DNA from: Lachnospiraceae bacterium | Lineage (GTDB): Bacteria; Bacillota; Clostridia; Lachnospirales; Lachnospiraceae | Direction: 5' to 3' | Assembly: GCA_022791815.1 (NCBI GenBank) | Contig: JAAVZU010000024.1 | Span: forward strand, 1-43,183 | DNA: 43,183 bases | Shown: positions 15,536-23,915 of the stretch, in pieces | Layout of the letters: each line of letters begins with the position of its first letter | Numbering within the stretch: the stretch's first letter is position 1 | The notes under the pieces: generated by a model | The model's input: the letters and a program-made list of their open reading frames with translations, nothing else | Databases searched by the model: none | Told to the model about the DNA's origin: nothing | Program-made: the position numbers and the translations under genes

Positions 15536-16375
15536 ATGGGAATTGTAGAATTAAACCAGGAATATTTTTATAAAAATTATAGGAAGGATGTAAAGCGTTT
15601 AGAAAGAAAATTTTCTGCAAAATTAAAAATTATGATAGAAGGAAGGACAATAGATAACCGGGAAATATTGTCCTTTTTTGCTGGAAATGGTTCAAAGTGT
15701 ATTTTAATTACTGGGGGGGTACATGGAAGGGAGAGTAACAACACAATTGTGTTAATGCATTTATTGGAAGAATTTTTAAGCAAAGCAAAAGAGGAATATA
15801 CTTTGTGTGTAATGCCGCTTTTAAATCCAGATGGTTATGCGATCGCTACAGAAGGTTTTTCGGCTATTCAAAATGGAAATATACGAGAAGAAGTAGAGAG
15901 TGAGGGAATATGCTGGCAGGAGTGGAAAGGAAATGCCATAGGAATTGATATAAACCGCAATTTTCCATCCCTATATTGGCAAAAGAAAGAACAAGAGCAG
16001 TTTCCTGGAAGTGAGGAGGAAACAAGAGCATTTATGAGAGTATGTAATCGCTATCCCTTTGATCTCTATTTAGATTTTCATTCCAGAGGGGAAGAAATCT
16101 ATTATTACCGGCAGAGTATGGATAGCATATATAATGAAAAACAAAGATTACTAGCAGAAAAAATGCAACAATTATCTGGTTATACTCTAGTTTTACCAGA
16201 GAGAGAGCTGGATACGAAAACAGGAGGAGGCAATACGGTACACTATACCAGTGAAAAGTTTAGAATTCCAAGCTTTACAATTGAAACAATGCCAGATGAG
16301 AGCGGTTTTCCAGCAGATGTTTCCTTACAAGAGAGAGTTTATCATCAAATAAAAGAATTGCCTTTTGTCATATAG
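15536..16375 (+). CDS. M14 family zinc carboxypeptidase
   Basis: A 279-residue metallopeptidase of the M14 family. The zinc ligands are visible as HGRES (H63, E66) and H182 in DFHSRG, and the general base is E250 in TIETM. GIDINRNFPSLYW is the usual substrate-binding block. There is no signal peptide, so it should act in the cytoplasm, where related MpaA-like enzymes cleave the gamma-D-Glu-diaminopimelate bond of recycled murein peptides; this substrate is an inference. ATG 15536 comes after the weak site AAGGTG. It is a single gene, preceded by a palindromic repeat and followed by a convergent hairpin. Confidence 0.87.
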   Translation: MGIVELNQEYFYKNYRKDVKRLERKFSAKLKIMIEGRTIDNREILSFFAGNGSKCILITGGVHGRESNNTIVLMHLLEEFLSKAKEEYTLCVMPLLNPDGYAIATEGFSAIQNGNIREEVESEGICWQEWKGNAIGIDINRNFPSLYWQKKEQEQFPGSEEETRAFMRVCNRYPFDLYLDFHSRGEEIYYYRQSMDSIYNEKQRLLAEKMQQLSGYTLVLPERELDTKTGGGNTVHYTSEKFRIPSFTIETMPDESGFPADVSLQERVYHQIKELPFVI

Positions 16376-16393
16376 ACAAAAAAACAACAGGAT

Positions 16394-16420
16394 GTAACCT
16401 CTTCCAATTGGAGAGGTTAC
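16394..16420. terminator. Hairpin between convergent genes
   Basis: GTAACCTCTTCC (16394-16405) pairs with GGAGAGGTTAC (16410-16420), with one bulged T and loop AATT. Read on the minus strand it is followed within ten bases by a T-rich tract (GTTTTTTT, complement of 16379-16386), so it can end the merR transcript. Its outer GTAAC/GTTAC arms also resemble the dispersed family. Confidence 0.6.
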
Positions 16421-16463
16421 AAGAACTGCTTTCAAAAACACAATGATAATATCTTTTCTTGTA

Positions 16464-17204
16464 TCAATTCTTTTCCCTAATATGGCAATAAACCATAATC
16501 GCCTGTTTCACAAATTCAGCAGTACCTTCTCCGCCTGCTTTATCAATGTTTTGTTTCATTCGTTCATCACACACATACATCTGCCCTAAACCTTTTAAAA
16601 TTTCATTCGTGCAAGTATAATAGTTTTCTGTAATAAATTCCTGTAGGGTTTTTATTTTATCTTGGACTGTTTTATCATTAGGTAATAATTGTTTAAGTGT
16701 ACCAATATCAGAAAAAAGTGTCATAAGTTGCTCGGCATTTTTTTTGATTTCTTTGTCAGATTTTTCTTTCTTTTTTCTTTCATATTCTTTATATGCTGTG
16801 GTAGAACCCCATTTTTCTTTTATTTCAGTAGCATATTGTTCCATTTCTGTTTTATTAAATGCATTAAAGTTCATGTTATTTACTCCTTTTTCTTGAATTT
16901 CAAGGGCAAAAGAAATAAGCTCTTTGGTGTGCTTTAATTGTAATTCTAACAATTTAATTTGTTGAGCGAGAGCCTCTTTTGGATCAAAAGTTGGGCTGTC
17001 AAGTATGGCTTTAATTTCTTTTAATGGGAATTGTAATTCACGAAACATTAAAATGATTTGCAAACGGCCAAGTGCTGTATCGTCATACAAGCGGTAGCCT
17101 GCTGGTGTCAACTTTGTAGGTTTCAACAAATCAATGGCATCATAATGGTGAAGTGTGCGCACACTTACGCCTGTGAGTTTGCTTATTTCATGTACAGTTC
17201 TCAT
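16464..17204 (-). CDS. MerR family regulator with TipAS-like effector domain
   Basis: A 246-residue regulator. The N-terminal winged helix-turn-helix is classical MerR (EISKLTGVSVRTLHHYDAI, then PAGYRLYDD), followed by a dimer helix around residues 80-110. The C-terminal half matches the TipAS drug-recognition fold (EQYATEIKEKWGSTTAYKEYE, with a late YTCTNEILKGLGQMYV and a final AIMVYCHI); in Streptomyces TipAL this domain binds thiopeptides. Two ATGs lie close together. The AAGGGAGGA site (17211-17219) is one base from the first and seven from the second, so I chose 17204. A textbook MerR-type promoter with dyad lies upstream, pointing to autoregulation. No target gene is adjacent. Confidence 0.88.
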   Translation of the reverse strand: MRTVHEISKLTGVSVRTLHHYDAIDLLKPTKLTPAGYRLYDDTALGRLQIILMFRELQFPLKEIKAILDSPTFDPKEALAQQIKLLELQLKHTKELISFALEIQEKGVNNMNFNAFNKTEMEQYATEIKEKWGSTTAYKEYERKKKEKSDKEIKKNAEQLMTLFSDIGTLKQLLPNDKTVQDKIKTLQEFITENYYTCTNEILKGLGQMYVCDERMKQNIDKAGGEGTAEFVKQAIMVYCHIREKN

Positions 17205-17228
17205 ATTCATTCCTCCCTTGTGATTTTT

Positions 17229-17259
17229 ATTATAAGCTATAACGTAACGTTAGAGTCAA
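17229..17259 (-). promoter_or_regulatory. MerR-type promoter with 19-bp spacer and operator dyad
   Basis: On the minus strand, -35 TTGACT (17259-17254) and -10 TATAAT (17234-17229) are separated by 19 bases, the over-long spacing typical of MerR-activated promoters. Within it sits a 19-bp dyad, CTCTAACGT-T-ACGTTATAG (17237-17255), with one mismatch. The regulator probably binds here and controls its own gene. Confidence 0.82.
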
Positions 17260-17417
17260 TAGCCTTTTTTTATTTTTTAGGTAGTGTGGAAAAGGAAAAT
17301 AAAAGGCTTTTTCTAATAGCATTATACAAAAACAGGGATTTAAAAAGTCATAAAGGGTAATTGATGTAACCGTATTTAAGAATAGATACAAAAGAAGGTG
17401 AAGGCAAAAAAGAAAAA

Positions 17418-17579
17418 TTAGTCATCTTTACATACTGATTGATGTGCCAGTAAATTTTCAAGCATATAACCAAGTGTTGTAAGGTTTGTGGCTAATATTT
17501 CAAGTTCCTTTTCACTTAGACATTCAGATAATTGACATGCTATGGTTGATAATAAATAAAGATTCTTGCAATTGTTCAT
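17418..17579 (-). CDS. Small DUF6774-like protein, 53 aa
   Basis: A short minus-strand frame starts at ATG 17579 after AGGTGA (17585-17590, five-base spacing) and ends at TAA 17418. The peptide begins MNNCKNLYLLSTIACQLSEC, continues LSEKELEILATNLTTLGYML and ends ENLLAHQSVCKDD. The pattern 'CQL.ECLSE.EL..LA..L..LG.ML' recalls the DUF6774 family of tiny Firmicutes proteins with conserved cysteines; function unknown, family name from memory. It lies between the PH-domain gene and merR, all on the minus strand. The rest of the 17260-17680 spacer shows nothing else. Confidence 0.6.
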   Translation of the reverse strand: MNNCKNLYLLSTIACQLSECLSEKELEILATNLTTLGYMLENLLAHQSVCKDD

Positions 17580-17680
17580 GTAAGTCACCTAAAGAATATA
17601 TTTATTATTTTATATGCACATTCAGGAAAAAAATGTTGATAGATTTTGATAAAAATATGGTAATAGGAATAAATAATATG

Positions 17681-18064
17681 TTAGGATAGGACATATTCGG
17701 ATATAATTTTTCCAAGTTCAATGATATTACAGTTTCCTTTAAACTCGAATCTTGCCATAAATCCATTTGTAAAATATAGTTCCATTTCGCAATCGGGTAT
17801 TGCCTCAGCAAAGCCAGGTGTCTGTACGCTAAAATACTGGATTTTTGAATATGGAAGAGTGGAGTAATCCTTGCGTTTTCCTGTAATCCCTTGTACATCA
17901 ACAGTAATTATCCGCTTATTCGTGAAAATTACTTGATCACGGATTGTCTTATATGCTCCAATGACATTTTCGTTAGAAATAAATAGACTGAAAACATCAT
18001 TCTGGATTTCATTTTCATCAATAGGTTTCAAGTTAAAAACGGAATTTTTTGAAAAGTTGATCAT
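17681..18064 (-). CDS. Bacterial PH-domain protein
   Basis: A 127-residue protein made almost wholly of a bacterial pleckstrin-homology domain of the YhaH/YvbH kind: VIGAYKTIRDQVIFTNKRII, TGKRKDYSTLPYSKIQYFSV, then CEMELYFTNGFMARFEFKG and a closing helix. Such domains form membrane-independent oligomeric rings in structures, but their role is unsettled. The frame is open to 18094. ATG 18064 is preferred because a GAAGGAA site lies about seven bases upstream and the extra residues are a lysine/arginine string from that region. A promoter-like pair (18109-18137) lies upstream. A second PH protein with similar context occurs at 23256. Confidence 0.82.
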   Translation of the reverse strand: MINFSKNSVFNLKPIDENEIQNDVFSLFISNENVIGAYKTIRDQVIFTNKRIITVDVQGITGKRKDYSTLPYSKIQYFSVQTPGFAEAIPDCEMELYFTNGFMARFEFKGNCNIIELGKIISEYVLS

Positions 18065-18108
18065 TTTGCGTTCCTTCTTTCTTTTTTTGTTCAATAGTTA
18101 CAATAGAC

Positions 18109-18137
18109 ATTATATAACAGAATCAAAGTATTTTAAA
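18109..18137 (-). promoter_or_regulatory. Probable promoter of the PH-domain gene
   Basis: On the minus strand TTTAAA (18137-18132), 17 bases and TATAAT (18114-18109) sit 45 bases upstream of the chosen start. The -10 box is perfect, the -35 weak. Confidence 0.4.
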
Positions 18138-18181
18138 CATTTTTTTACAATCTTTACAAAAAATTCAGTTTTTGTTTACTA

Positions 18182-18193
18182 TGGTATATACCA
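18182..18193. promoter_or_regulatory. Perfect palindrome TGGTATATACCA in divergent spacer
   Basis: A 12-bp perfect palindrome lies in the gap between the PH gene (minus) and miaB (plus), upstream of both. Its place suits an operator site. No cognate regulator is identified and chance cannot be excluded in AT-rich DNA. Confidence 0.35.
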
Positions 18194-18372
18194 CATAAAA
18201 GTAGAAGAAATAAAAAGTAGGAAATATAATATAAATCAAGTTTTATGTTTAATGATAACATTTTCATAGTAATTATTGGTTTAATTTGAGATATTGTAAA
18301 AAGCACAGCAATAATATAAAATATAACAAGATGTGTATATATGCATAGAAGAAAGTGAGGAGAATTTTAACA

Positions 18373-19827
18373 ATGACAACAAGAGAAATTGAACAAATAA
18401 TTGATGAAATAGATATTAACGGACAGCCGCCTGCAAAAGAGCCAGAGAGACAATATTATTACATGGCAAAATGCAGACAACAGGTTGAAAAGGAAAGTGA
18501 GAAATTAGGAAGAACCTTGACAGCTAGTGTTAATACATTTGGTTGTCAGATGAATGCAAGAGATTCAGAAAAAATCGTAGGAATCCTTGAAATAATAGGA
18601 TATAAAATTATTGAAGAGGAAGATGCAGATTTTGTGATTTATAATACATGTACGGTAAGGGAGAATGCTAATCTTAAAGTGTATGGACATTTAGGATATT
18701 TAAAAAAAGTAAAGAAAAAAAAGCCACACATGCGTATTGCACTATGCGGTTGTATGATGCAGGAAGATGTAGTAATTGAAAAATTGCAGAAAAGTTATAA
18801 TTTTGTTAATTTGATATTTGGTACACATAATATTTTTAAATTTGCAGAGCTTCTTTATACTTGTATGATATCCGATCGTATGGTATTAGATATTTGGAAG
18901 GATACTAATCAGATTGTGGAAGATTTACCAAGTGAACGGAAGTATACATTTAAAGCTGGTGTAAATATTATGTTTGGATGCAACAACTTCTGCAGTTATT
19001 GTATTGTACCGTATGTGAGAGGACGGGAGAGAAGCCGTAATCCTAAGGATATTATAAAAGAAATTGAAGCATTAGTGGCAGATGGTGTAGTAGAAGTTAT
19101 GTTATTAGGACAAAATGTGAATTCTTATGGAAAGAATTTAGAGAATCCCATTAGTTTTGCAGAACTTCTGCAGGAGATAGAGAAAATAGAGGGATTAAAA
19201 AGAATCCGTTTTATGACACCTCATCCGAAAGATTTATCTATGGAGTTAATTGAAGTAATGAAAAATTCAAAGAAAATTTGCAATCATCTTCATTTACCAG
19301 TACAAGCAGGCAGCAGCCGTTTACTTAAGATTATGAATCGAAAATATACCAAAGAACAGTATCTTGAATTGGTAGATAAAATAAAGGAAAGTATACCTGG
19401 TATTTCACTGACTACAGATATTATGCTTGGATTTCCGGGGGAAACAGAAGAAGATTTTGAGGAAACATTAGACGTGGTTAGAAAAGTCCGCTATGATAGT
19501 GCATATACTTTTATTTATTCAAAACGTACTGGAACACCAGCGGCACAGATGGAGAACCAGATTCCAGAAAATGTGGTAAAAGAGAGATTTAACCGCTTGT
19601 TAAAAGAAGTGCAGGCTATTTCAGCAGAACTTACAAAAGAGGATGAAGGAACAGTACAGGAGGTTTTAGTGGAAGGGATCAATGAGCATGATGCTGAGTT
19701 GTTGACAGGACGGCTTTCTAACAATCTTTTGGTACATTTTAGAGGAGAAAAAAATCTGGTTGGTGAATTGGCAATGGTAAGATTAACCGAGTGTAAAGGG
19801 TTCTATTATATGGGAGAACTTATATAA
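18373..19827 (+). CDS. miaB: tRNA-2-methylthio-N6-dimethylallyladenosine synthase
   Basis: MiaB is a radical-SAM methylthiotransferase that adds the 2-methylthio group to i6A37 of tRNAs reading UNN codons. The N-terminal UPF0004 domain holds the auxiliary [4Fe-4S] cysteines C58 (FGCQMNARDSEK), C93 (NTCTVRENA) and C127 (LCGCM). The radical-SAM cluster cysteines are C203, C207 and C210 (GCNNFCSYC). A C-terminal TRAM domain follows (VLVEGINEHD, LTGRLSNNLLVHF). A 55-residue helical extension precedes the first domain, common in clostridial MiaB. The open frame begins at GTG 18355; ATG 18373 follows AGGAGA by nine bases and is preferred. mutS, its usual follower in clostridia, is absent. Confidence 0.94.
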   Translation: MTTREIEQIIDEIDINGQPPAKEPERQYYYMAKCRQQVEKESEKLGRTLTASVNTFGCQMNARDSEKIVGILEIIGYKIIEEEDADFVIYNTCTVRENANLKVYGHLGYLKKVKKKKPHMRIALCGCMMQEDVVIEKLQKSYNFVNLIFGTHNIFKFAELLYTCMISDRMVLDIWKDTNQIVEDLPSERKYTFKAGVNIMFGCNNFCSYCIVPYVRGRERSRNPKDIIKEIEALVADGVVEVMLLGQNVNSYGKNLENPISFAELLQEIEKIEGLKRIRFMTPHPKDLSMELIEVMKNSKKICNHLHLPVQAGSSRLLKIMNRKYTKEQYLELVDKIKESIPGISLTTDIMLGFPGETEEDFEETLDVVRKVRYDSAYTFIYSKRTGTPAAQMENQIPENVVKERFNRLLKEVQAISAELTKEDEGTVQEVLVEGINEHDAELLTGRLSNNLLVHFRGEKNLVGELAMVRLTECKGFYYMGELI

Positions 19828-20070
19828 TCCTTAAGACCGTGAACAATCTCGGATAATTTATAACTAACATATATTTTGTCAAACTATGAAGAACAAGATT
19901 ACTGGCTTGCATAATTTCAACTTGCAGATTTGTAAATTATTTGAATAGTTATGCAAATTTATTGGTTATGACGGATTAGAAATTGTTTATGTTTTGCGAA
20001 TACGTATCTAAATAAAAATGAGATCTTGTATAAATTCATAAAAAAGATGGTAGAAAAAGTGATAAAATGA

Positions 20071-20099
20071 TTGATTTTACTAAAAATAAATGGTAGAAT
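20071..20099 (+). promoter_or_regulatory. Promoter for the zinc-ribbon/DUF5050 gene
   Basis: TTGATT (20071-20076), a 17-base spacer and TAGAAT (20094-20099) lie 100 bases ahead of the start at 20199. A small hairpin (TAAGTG/CACTTA, 20142-20159) follows in the leader. The rest of the 371-base spacer 19828-20198 shows nothing further. Confidence 0.6.
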
Positions 20100-20198
20100 A
20101 AAGAAAGAATAATACATATATTATTTTATTTCAAGTGATCGTAAGTGGATTCGCACTTATTATAATTATTTTAGTTTAGGAAAGGTAGGAGTACGATT

Positions 20199-21464
20199 AT
20201 GCGTATTTGTCAAAGTTGTAAAACCAAAAATGTGGATGAGAGTGTTTTCTGTAGAAAATGTGGTGTGAAGATTGAGGAAAATCCTTTTATCTGTGGAAGT
20301 TGTTTGTATGAGAATACAGATGACAGCTTGTTTTGTATCAAATGCGGTACCAAGCTGGGTGTAGCAATAAATGAACCAACAATCTCATTTGCAACAAATA
20401 ATAGAGAAGCTGGCTATAATCAGGAGACAGCAATAAAGGCAAATTCTTCTGCACAATTTGATTATAATGTATATATGAATGGTAGTCCGGTTGCTAATAC
20501 TAGCGAAGAAAAGCAGGTAAGTGATGTAAATTTTAGTAAAGCTGCAGCACCAGTACAGAAGGTAGTAGAAAAACCAGTAGCAGAGCCAGTTGTGAAAGAA
20601 GAAGTGACTATTTCAAATACAACAGGAAACAGTGTGGGAAATATTGTAAATGAAGGTGTTGTAGCAAAACAAGGTGATTGGATTTATTTTTCAAATAGTG
20701 GGGATAAAGGAACACTATATAAAGAAAGATTGGATGGTTCGGATAAAACACAAATTAGTGATGAAGTATGTTTTTGTATTAATGTTGTAGATAATTGGAT
20801 TTATTATCGTAATAACTCAGATGGCGGCAAACTCTATAAGATACAGCTTGATGGAACGGGACGTACAAAGATGATAGATGATAGTGTTGATTGTGTAAGT
20901 GTGGTTGATGGAGTGATTTATTTTGTAAATTATTCTGATGACAAGAAACTTTATAAAATTAACATTGATGGATCAGGCAAGATGAGAATATGCGACGATA
21001 AATGTATGTATATCAACGTTGTAGATGGTTGGATTTATTATTGCAATATTACTTTAGGTCAAAAATTATTCAAATGCCGTATAGATGGTTCTGAAGTGAC
21101 AGAATTGTGTGAAGATGAAAGCATGCATATTAATGTAGTTGGAGATTGGATTTATTATAGAAATCTTACAGATGGCGGAAAGATCTATAAGATGCATCTT
21201 GATGGCGGTCAGAAAGTAAAATTGAATGATGATGCCAGCAGTTTTATTAATGTGGTGGATCGTTGGGTATATTATGGTAATCTTACAGAAGGTATTAAGT
21301 TGTGTAAAATGACAGTCGAAGGCACAGAAAAAGAGATTTTAAATAAAGACCAAAGCGTAAGTATTAACGTTGTAGACAATTGGGTATATTACCGCAATGA
21401 GTTTGAAGGAAGAAAATTATATAAGATTCAGACAGATGGTTCGGAAAGACAAGCAGTATGTTAA
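20199..21464 (+). CDS. Double zinc-ribbon protein with DUF5050 propeller-like repeats
   Basis: A 421-residue protein. Two zinc ribbons open it: CQSC..CRKCG (residues 4-24) and CGSC..CIKCG (about 32-52). A low-complexity Val/Glu/Pro linker follows to about residue 155. Then seven repeats of about 38 residues recur with the core VVDNWIYYRN...GGKLYKI..DG (DUF5050), which probably fold as a seven-bladed beta-propeller. There is no signal peptide and no clear transmembrane helix, unlike many DUF5050 proteins that are extracytoplasmic, so its location is unclear. ATG 20199 follows AGGTAGGAG. It is monocistronic, with its own promoter and a strong terminator. Function unknown. Confidence 0.82.
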   Translation: MRICQSCKTKNVDESVFCRKCGVKIEENPFICGSCLYENTDDSLFCIKCGTKLGVAINEPTISFATNNREAGYNQETAIKANSSAQFDYNVYMNGSPVANTSEEKQVSDVNFSKAAAPVQKVVEKPVAEPVVKEEVTISNTTGNSVGNIVNEGVVAKQGDWIYFSNSGDKGTLYKERLDGSDKTQISDEVCFCINVVDNWIYYRNNSDGGKLYKIQLDGTGRTKMIDDSVDCVSVVDGVIYFVNYSDDKKLYKINIDGSGKMRICDDKCMYINVVDGWIYYCNITLGQKLFKCRIDGSEVTELCEDESMHINVVGDWIYYRNLTDGGKIYKMHLDGGQKVKLNDDASSFINVVDRWVYYGNLTEGIKLCKMTVEGTEKEILNKDQSVSINVVDNWVYYRNEFEGRKLYKIQTDGSERQAVC

Positions 21465-21538
21465 GAAAATAACTAATTGCTAATAAGATACATATATTAT
21501 GTTGTTAAAAATTGTGTAAAACAATATAGACAGAGTAT

Positions 21539-21572
21539 AAAAAATCCCTCGCTAAATAACGAGGGATTTTTT
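21539..21572. terminator. Strong bidirectional terminator
   Basis: A perfect 13-bp stem (AAAAAATCCCTCG 21539-21551 with its complement at 21560-21572) and an 8-base loop, with T-runs on both strands, separate the DUF5050 gene from the convergent gene at 21704. Confidence 0.9.
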
Positions 21573-21703
21573 ATATCATAGAAAGTATAATTATGTGTAC
21601 TCGCACAAGAGGTAAATAATGCTTTACAATTGTGTTTGGTACATAAAATGTATAATTCCCACAACAGTTTAGGTAAGTCTTGCACATTTTGATAATGGAA
21701 TTT

Positions 21704-22261
21704 TTATGCATATAAATCATTATAAAAATTCTCAATTAATAAATCAAGGTAATCCGAGTCAGCATCTGGAAATTGTTTGCTAACCAATTCATGCATATAA
21801 CTTAGTTTATTTAATATGTTTATTTCTTCTGGTGAGGATGAATCTTCAACAGTAGAGAGAATTTCTTTTGTGATCTGTTCTTTCATCCATGTATTAATCT
21901 GACTTGTAGTATCTTCTTCTGCACTAATCTGTGGCTTTAATGTTTTGGCTTTAAACCATGAGTGGATACCAATAAAAAGAAAAATAGTAAATAGAATAGC
22001 CATAGAAATCTGAGAGGATAGTCCTCTAAAAAATGGAATATTTATTATTTCTAAAGCAGTTAACACTACAAGAACATCTCCAATAATTCCAAATACAGAA
22101 AATATAACAGCAGTAGATTCTAAATCTTCATATCTATTTTTTTTAGGAACATATAGTGTACTTTTACCTGTGCGTAGTTTTTTTGTTTCTTCTAAAAGTT
22201 GATAATTCTCCCATTCTTCTGTTGTGTGGGAAGTAGATTCATTGTTTGAAATATCTTTCAT
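21704..22261 (-). CDS. Conserved membrane protein, two TM segments
   Basis: A 185-residue protein. The N-terminal 60 residues are polar (EEWENYQLLEETKKLRTGKS, then YVPKKNRYEDLES), two hydrophobic segments follow at roughly 63-85 and 91-112, and an acidic C-terminal domain of 70 residues ends with SKQFPDADSDYLDLLIENFY. I recall similar unnamed proteins in Lachnospiraceae but no function. The open frame extends to 22303; ATG 22261 follows a perfect AGGAGAT site and is preferred, since the extension lies near a repeat. It faces the DUF5050 gene across a bidirectional terminator. A repeat copy lies 31 bases upstream of its start. Confidence 0.75.
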   Translation of the reverse strand: MKDISNNESTSHTTEEWENYQLLEETKKLRTGKSTLYVPKKNRYEDLESTAVIFSVFGIIGDVLVVLTALEIINIPFFRGLSSQISMAILFTIFLFIGIHSWFKAKTLKPQISAEEDTTSQINTWMKEQITKEILSTVEDSSSPEEINILNKLSYMHELVSKQFPDADSDYLDLLIENFYNDLYA

Positions 22262-22291
22262 AAATTTATCTCCTGTTCTATTAAAATTAGT

Positions 22292-22323
22292 GTTACTGTT
22301 CACATCTATGGTGCAACAGTAAC
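22292..22323. repeat. Palindromic repeat copy, 32 bp
   Basis: GTTACTGTT (22292-22300) and AACAGTAAC (22315-22323) form a perfect 9-bp stem. Inner CAC/GGTG pairs and CTATGGTG match the reverse complement of the right end of the 6413-6561 element. The spacer 22262-22657 (with GTTAGC and a GAAATCC-type motif near 22380) has no other gene. Confidence 0.65.
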
Positions 22324-22598
22324 GGAATACATCCTGTTTGTAATTCGATTTCGGCGAAAGACTGGATTTTTCCTGTTAGCTACTATAGAAATCCTAACAC
22401 AATAGGGCGTGGATTTCAAGGAAAAAGAACATAAGGACTGTTACTTGAAAATAATAGGGCATTATGTTACCATGAAAATGTTATTGATAAACATAAAACT
22501 TAGTGTGTTTGTATAAAGATAAAATTTTATTTTTATCGCAGAATCTGATGTGTAGAGATGAAATAATGGGCAAACGCTTATTATAAGAGGAGATTATT

Positions 22599-22616
22599 AT
22601 GATGAATGAAGAATAG
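22599..22616 (+). other. Five-codon ORF with good ribosome site before folA
   Basis: AAGAGGAG (22585-22592) precedes ATGATGAATGAAGAATAG, a five-codon frame ending 42 bases before the dihydrofolate reductase start. It may be a leader peptide or the stump of a lost gene. Nothing in the sequence decides. Confidence 0.3.
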
Positions 22617-22657
22617 TACATATTATCAAATTTAAATTATAAGTTATGGAGGAAAAT

Positions 22658-23125
22658 ATGATTGCTTTAATTGTGGCATTTGATAAAAATCGTGTAATTG
22701 GTAATAAGGGGTGTATTCCTTGGAAAATAAAAGGGGAACAGAAACGTTTTAGAGAGTTAACAACAGGAAATGTTGTTGTTATGGGAAGACGTTCTTATGA
22801 AGAAATAGGGAAAACATTGCCAAATAGAATGACTATTGTTGTATCTAACACTAAAAATTTTGATGATAAGAATTGTGTGACTGCAAAATCTTTAATGGAA
22901 GCAATTAAACTTGCTGGAGATAAAGATATTTATATTTCTGGTGGGGTAAGGTTATATGAAGAAGCCTTACCTTTAGTCGAAAAAATGTATATTACGGAAA
23001 TAGATTGTGAAATTGAAGAAGATACATACTTTCCGTCTTTTGATAAGGAACAGTTTGTGAAAGAAGTCAATGAAAAATGCGAAGGTGAAATTCCTTATAC
23101 TTATGTAACATATACCAAAAGATAG
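22658..23125 (+). CDS. folA: Dihydrofolate reductase
   Basis: A 155-residue enzyme that reduces dihydrofolate to tetrahydrofolate with NADPH and is the trimethoprim target. Visible hallmarks are IVAFDKNRVIGNKGCIPW at the N-terminus, the active-site helix GEQKRFRELT in which Glu takes the place of the usual Asp, VVMGRRSYEEIG and ISGGVRLYEEALP near the C-terminus, then TEIDCEIEEDTYFP. The open frame begins at 22646, but TGGAGG (22648-22653) requires ATG 22658. thyA is not nearby. The Asp-to-Glu change is common among Firmicutes forms to my knowledge, so activity is expected. Confidence 0.93.
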   Translation: MIALIVAFDKNRVIGNKGCIPWKIKGEQKRFRELTTGNVVVMGRRSYEEIGKTLPNRMTIVVSNTKNFDDKNCVTAKSLMEAIKLAGDKDIYISGGVRLYEEALPLVEKMYITEIDCEIEEDTYFPSFDKEQFVKEVNEKCEGEIPYTYVTYTKR

Positions 23126-23255
23126 ATTCCAGTTTATAGAAATAAACAAATTGTCTTTTTTATAGAAAAAAAGGCATTTATGTGATAAGATATAAAGGCA
23201 GAGATAAAAGGCAAAACAACTACATCATTAACTTCGGATATGGAGATGAAAATAC

Positions 23256-23816
23256 ATGAACAAATTAAATCTGCAATCAGAGGAATGTGTGATTAAAAAA
23301 AGCAATAAAGTGCACCATGGTGGATTTATGGTATCATACAAGAATGAATTGATTCTTACAAATCTTAATATTATATATGTAAAAAAAGGGATCTTTGGGA
23401 GAACAAAAAGTATTCAGACAATTCCACTCAATCAGATAAAAATCTATGAAGGAAAACCCCAAGTATTGTTAGGCAAGCAGAAAAATGATTCACCATCCCT
23501 TGAAATATATTTTCTAAACGGACAAGCAATATTTGGTTTTAAAAGAAAAAATGAAGTGATGAAATGGATAAGATGTATCAATCAAGTATTATGTAAAGAA
23601 ACGGGAAGTGCTACAACAGGGCAATTTGCAATTCCAGGGACAGAGTTTTTAGCGGAAACAATTAAGGATACAGTTATCACGTTTAAAAATATATTAGGGA
23701 AAACAAAGCATGAAAAGATTTCAGCAGTTTGTACCTCGTGTGGGGCTTCTATTCTTGGGTATAAAGGAGAAAATATAAAATGTAATTATTGTGATACTTA
23801 TCAGAAGATCCAATAA
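23256..23816 (+). CDS. PH-like domain protein with C-terminal zinc ribbon
   Basis: A 186-residue protein. Residues 1-110 look like a bacterial PH or GRAM-type domain (ELILTNLNIIYVKKGIFGRT, then IPLNQIKIYEG and LEIYFLNGQAIFGFKRK), which ends in a helix. The last 35 residues hold a zinc ribbon, CTSCGASILGYKGENIKCNYCDTYQ, with four cysteines as 2 x CxxC. The combination suggests a sensor or scaffold near other zinc-ribbon proteins, but no function is known to me. ATG 23256 follows ATGGAGATG. It pairs conceptually with the PH-only protein at 17681, from which it differs in sequence. The next gene is 100 bases on. Confidence 0.7.
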   Translation: MNKLNLQSEECVIKKSNKVHHGGFMVSYKNELILTNLNIIYVKKGIFGRTKSIQTIPLNQIKIYEGKPQVLLGKQKNDSPSLEIYFLNGQAIFGFKRKNEVMKWIRCINQVLCKETGSATTGQFAIPGTEFLAETIKDTVITFKNILGKTKHEKISAVCTSCGASILGYKGENIKCNYCDTYQKIQ

Positions 23817-23915
23817 GCAAAAGGAAATAAAAAATTGGAAAAGATGAATGGAAAGGATAAGAACTTACATATACTACACTAAATATAAAAAACTTTATAA
23901 AGGAGTAAAAAGTAT

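Noticed and set aside
17486-17689. 67-codon plus-strand frame
   Set aside because: It overlaps the minus-strand DUF6774-like gene, lacks a ribosome site and has no recognisable composition or motif.
21497-21685. 62-codon minus-strand frame over the terminator region
   Set aside because: It runs through a strong bidirectional terminator and has no ribosome site or recognisable pattern.
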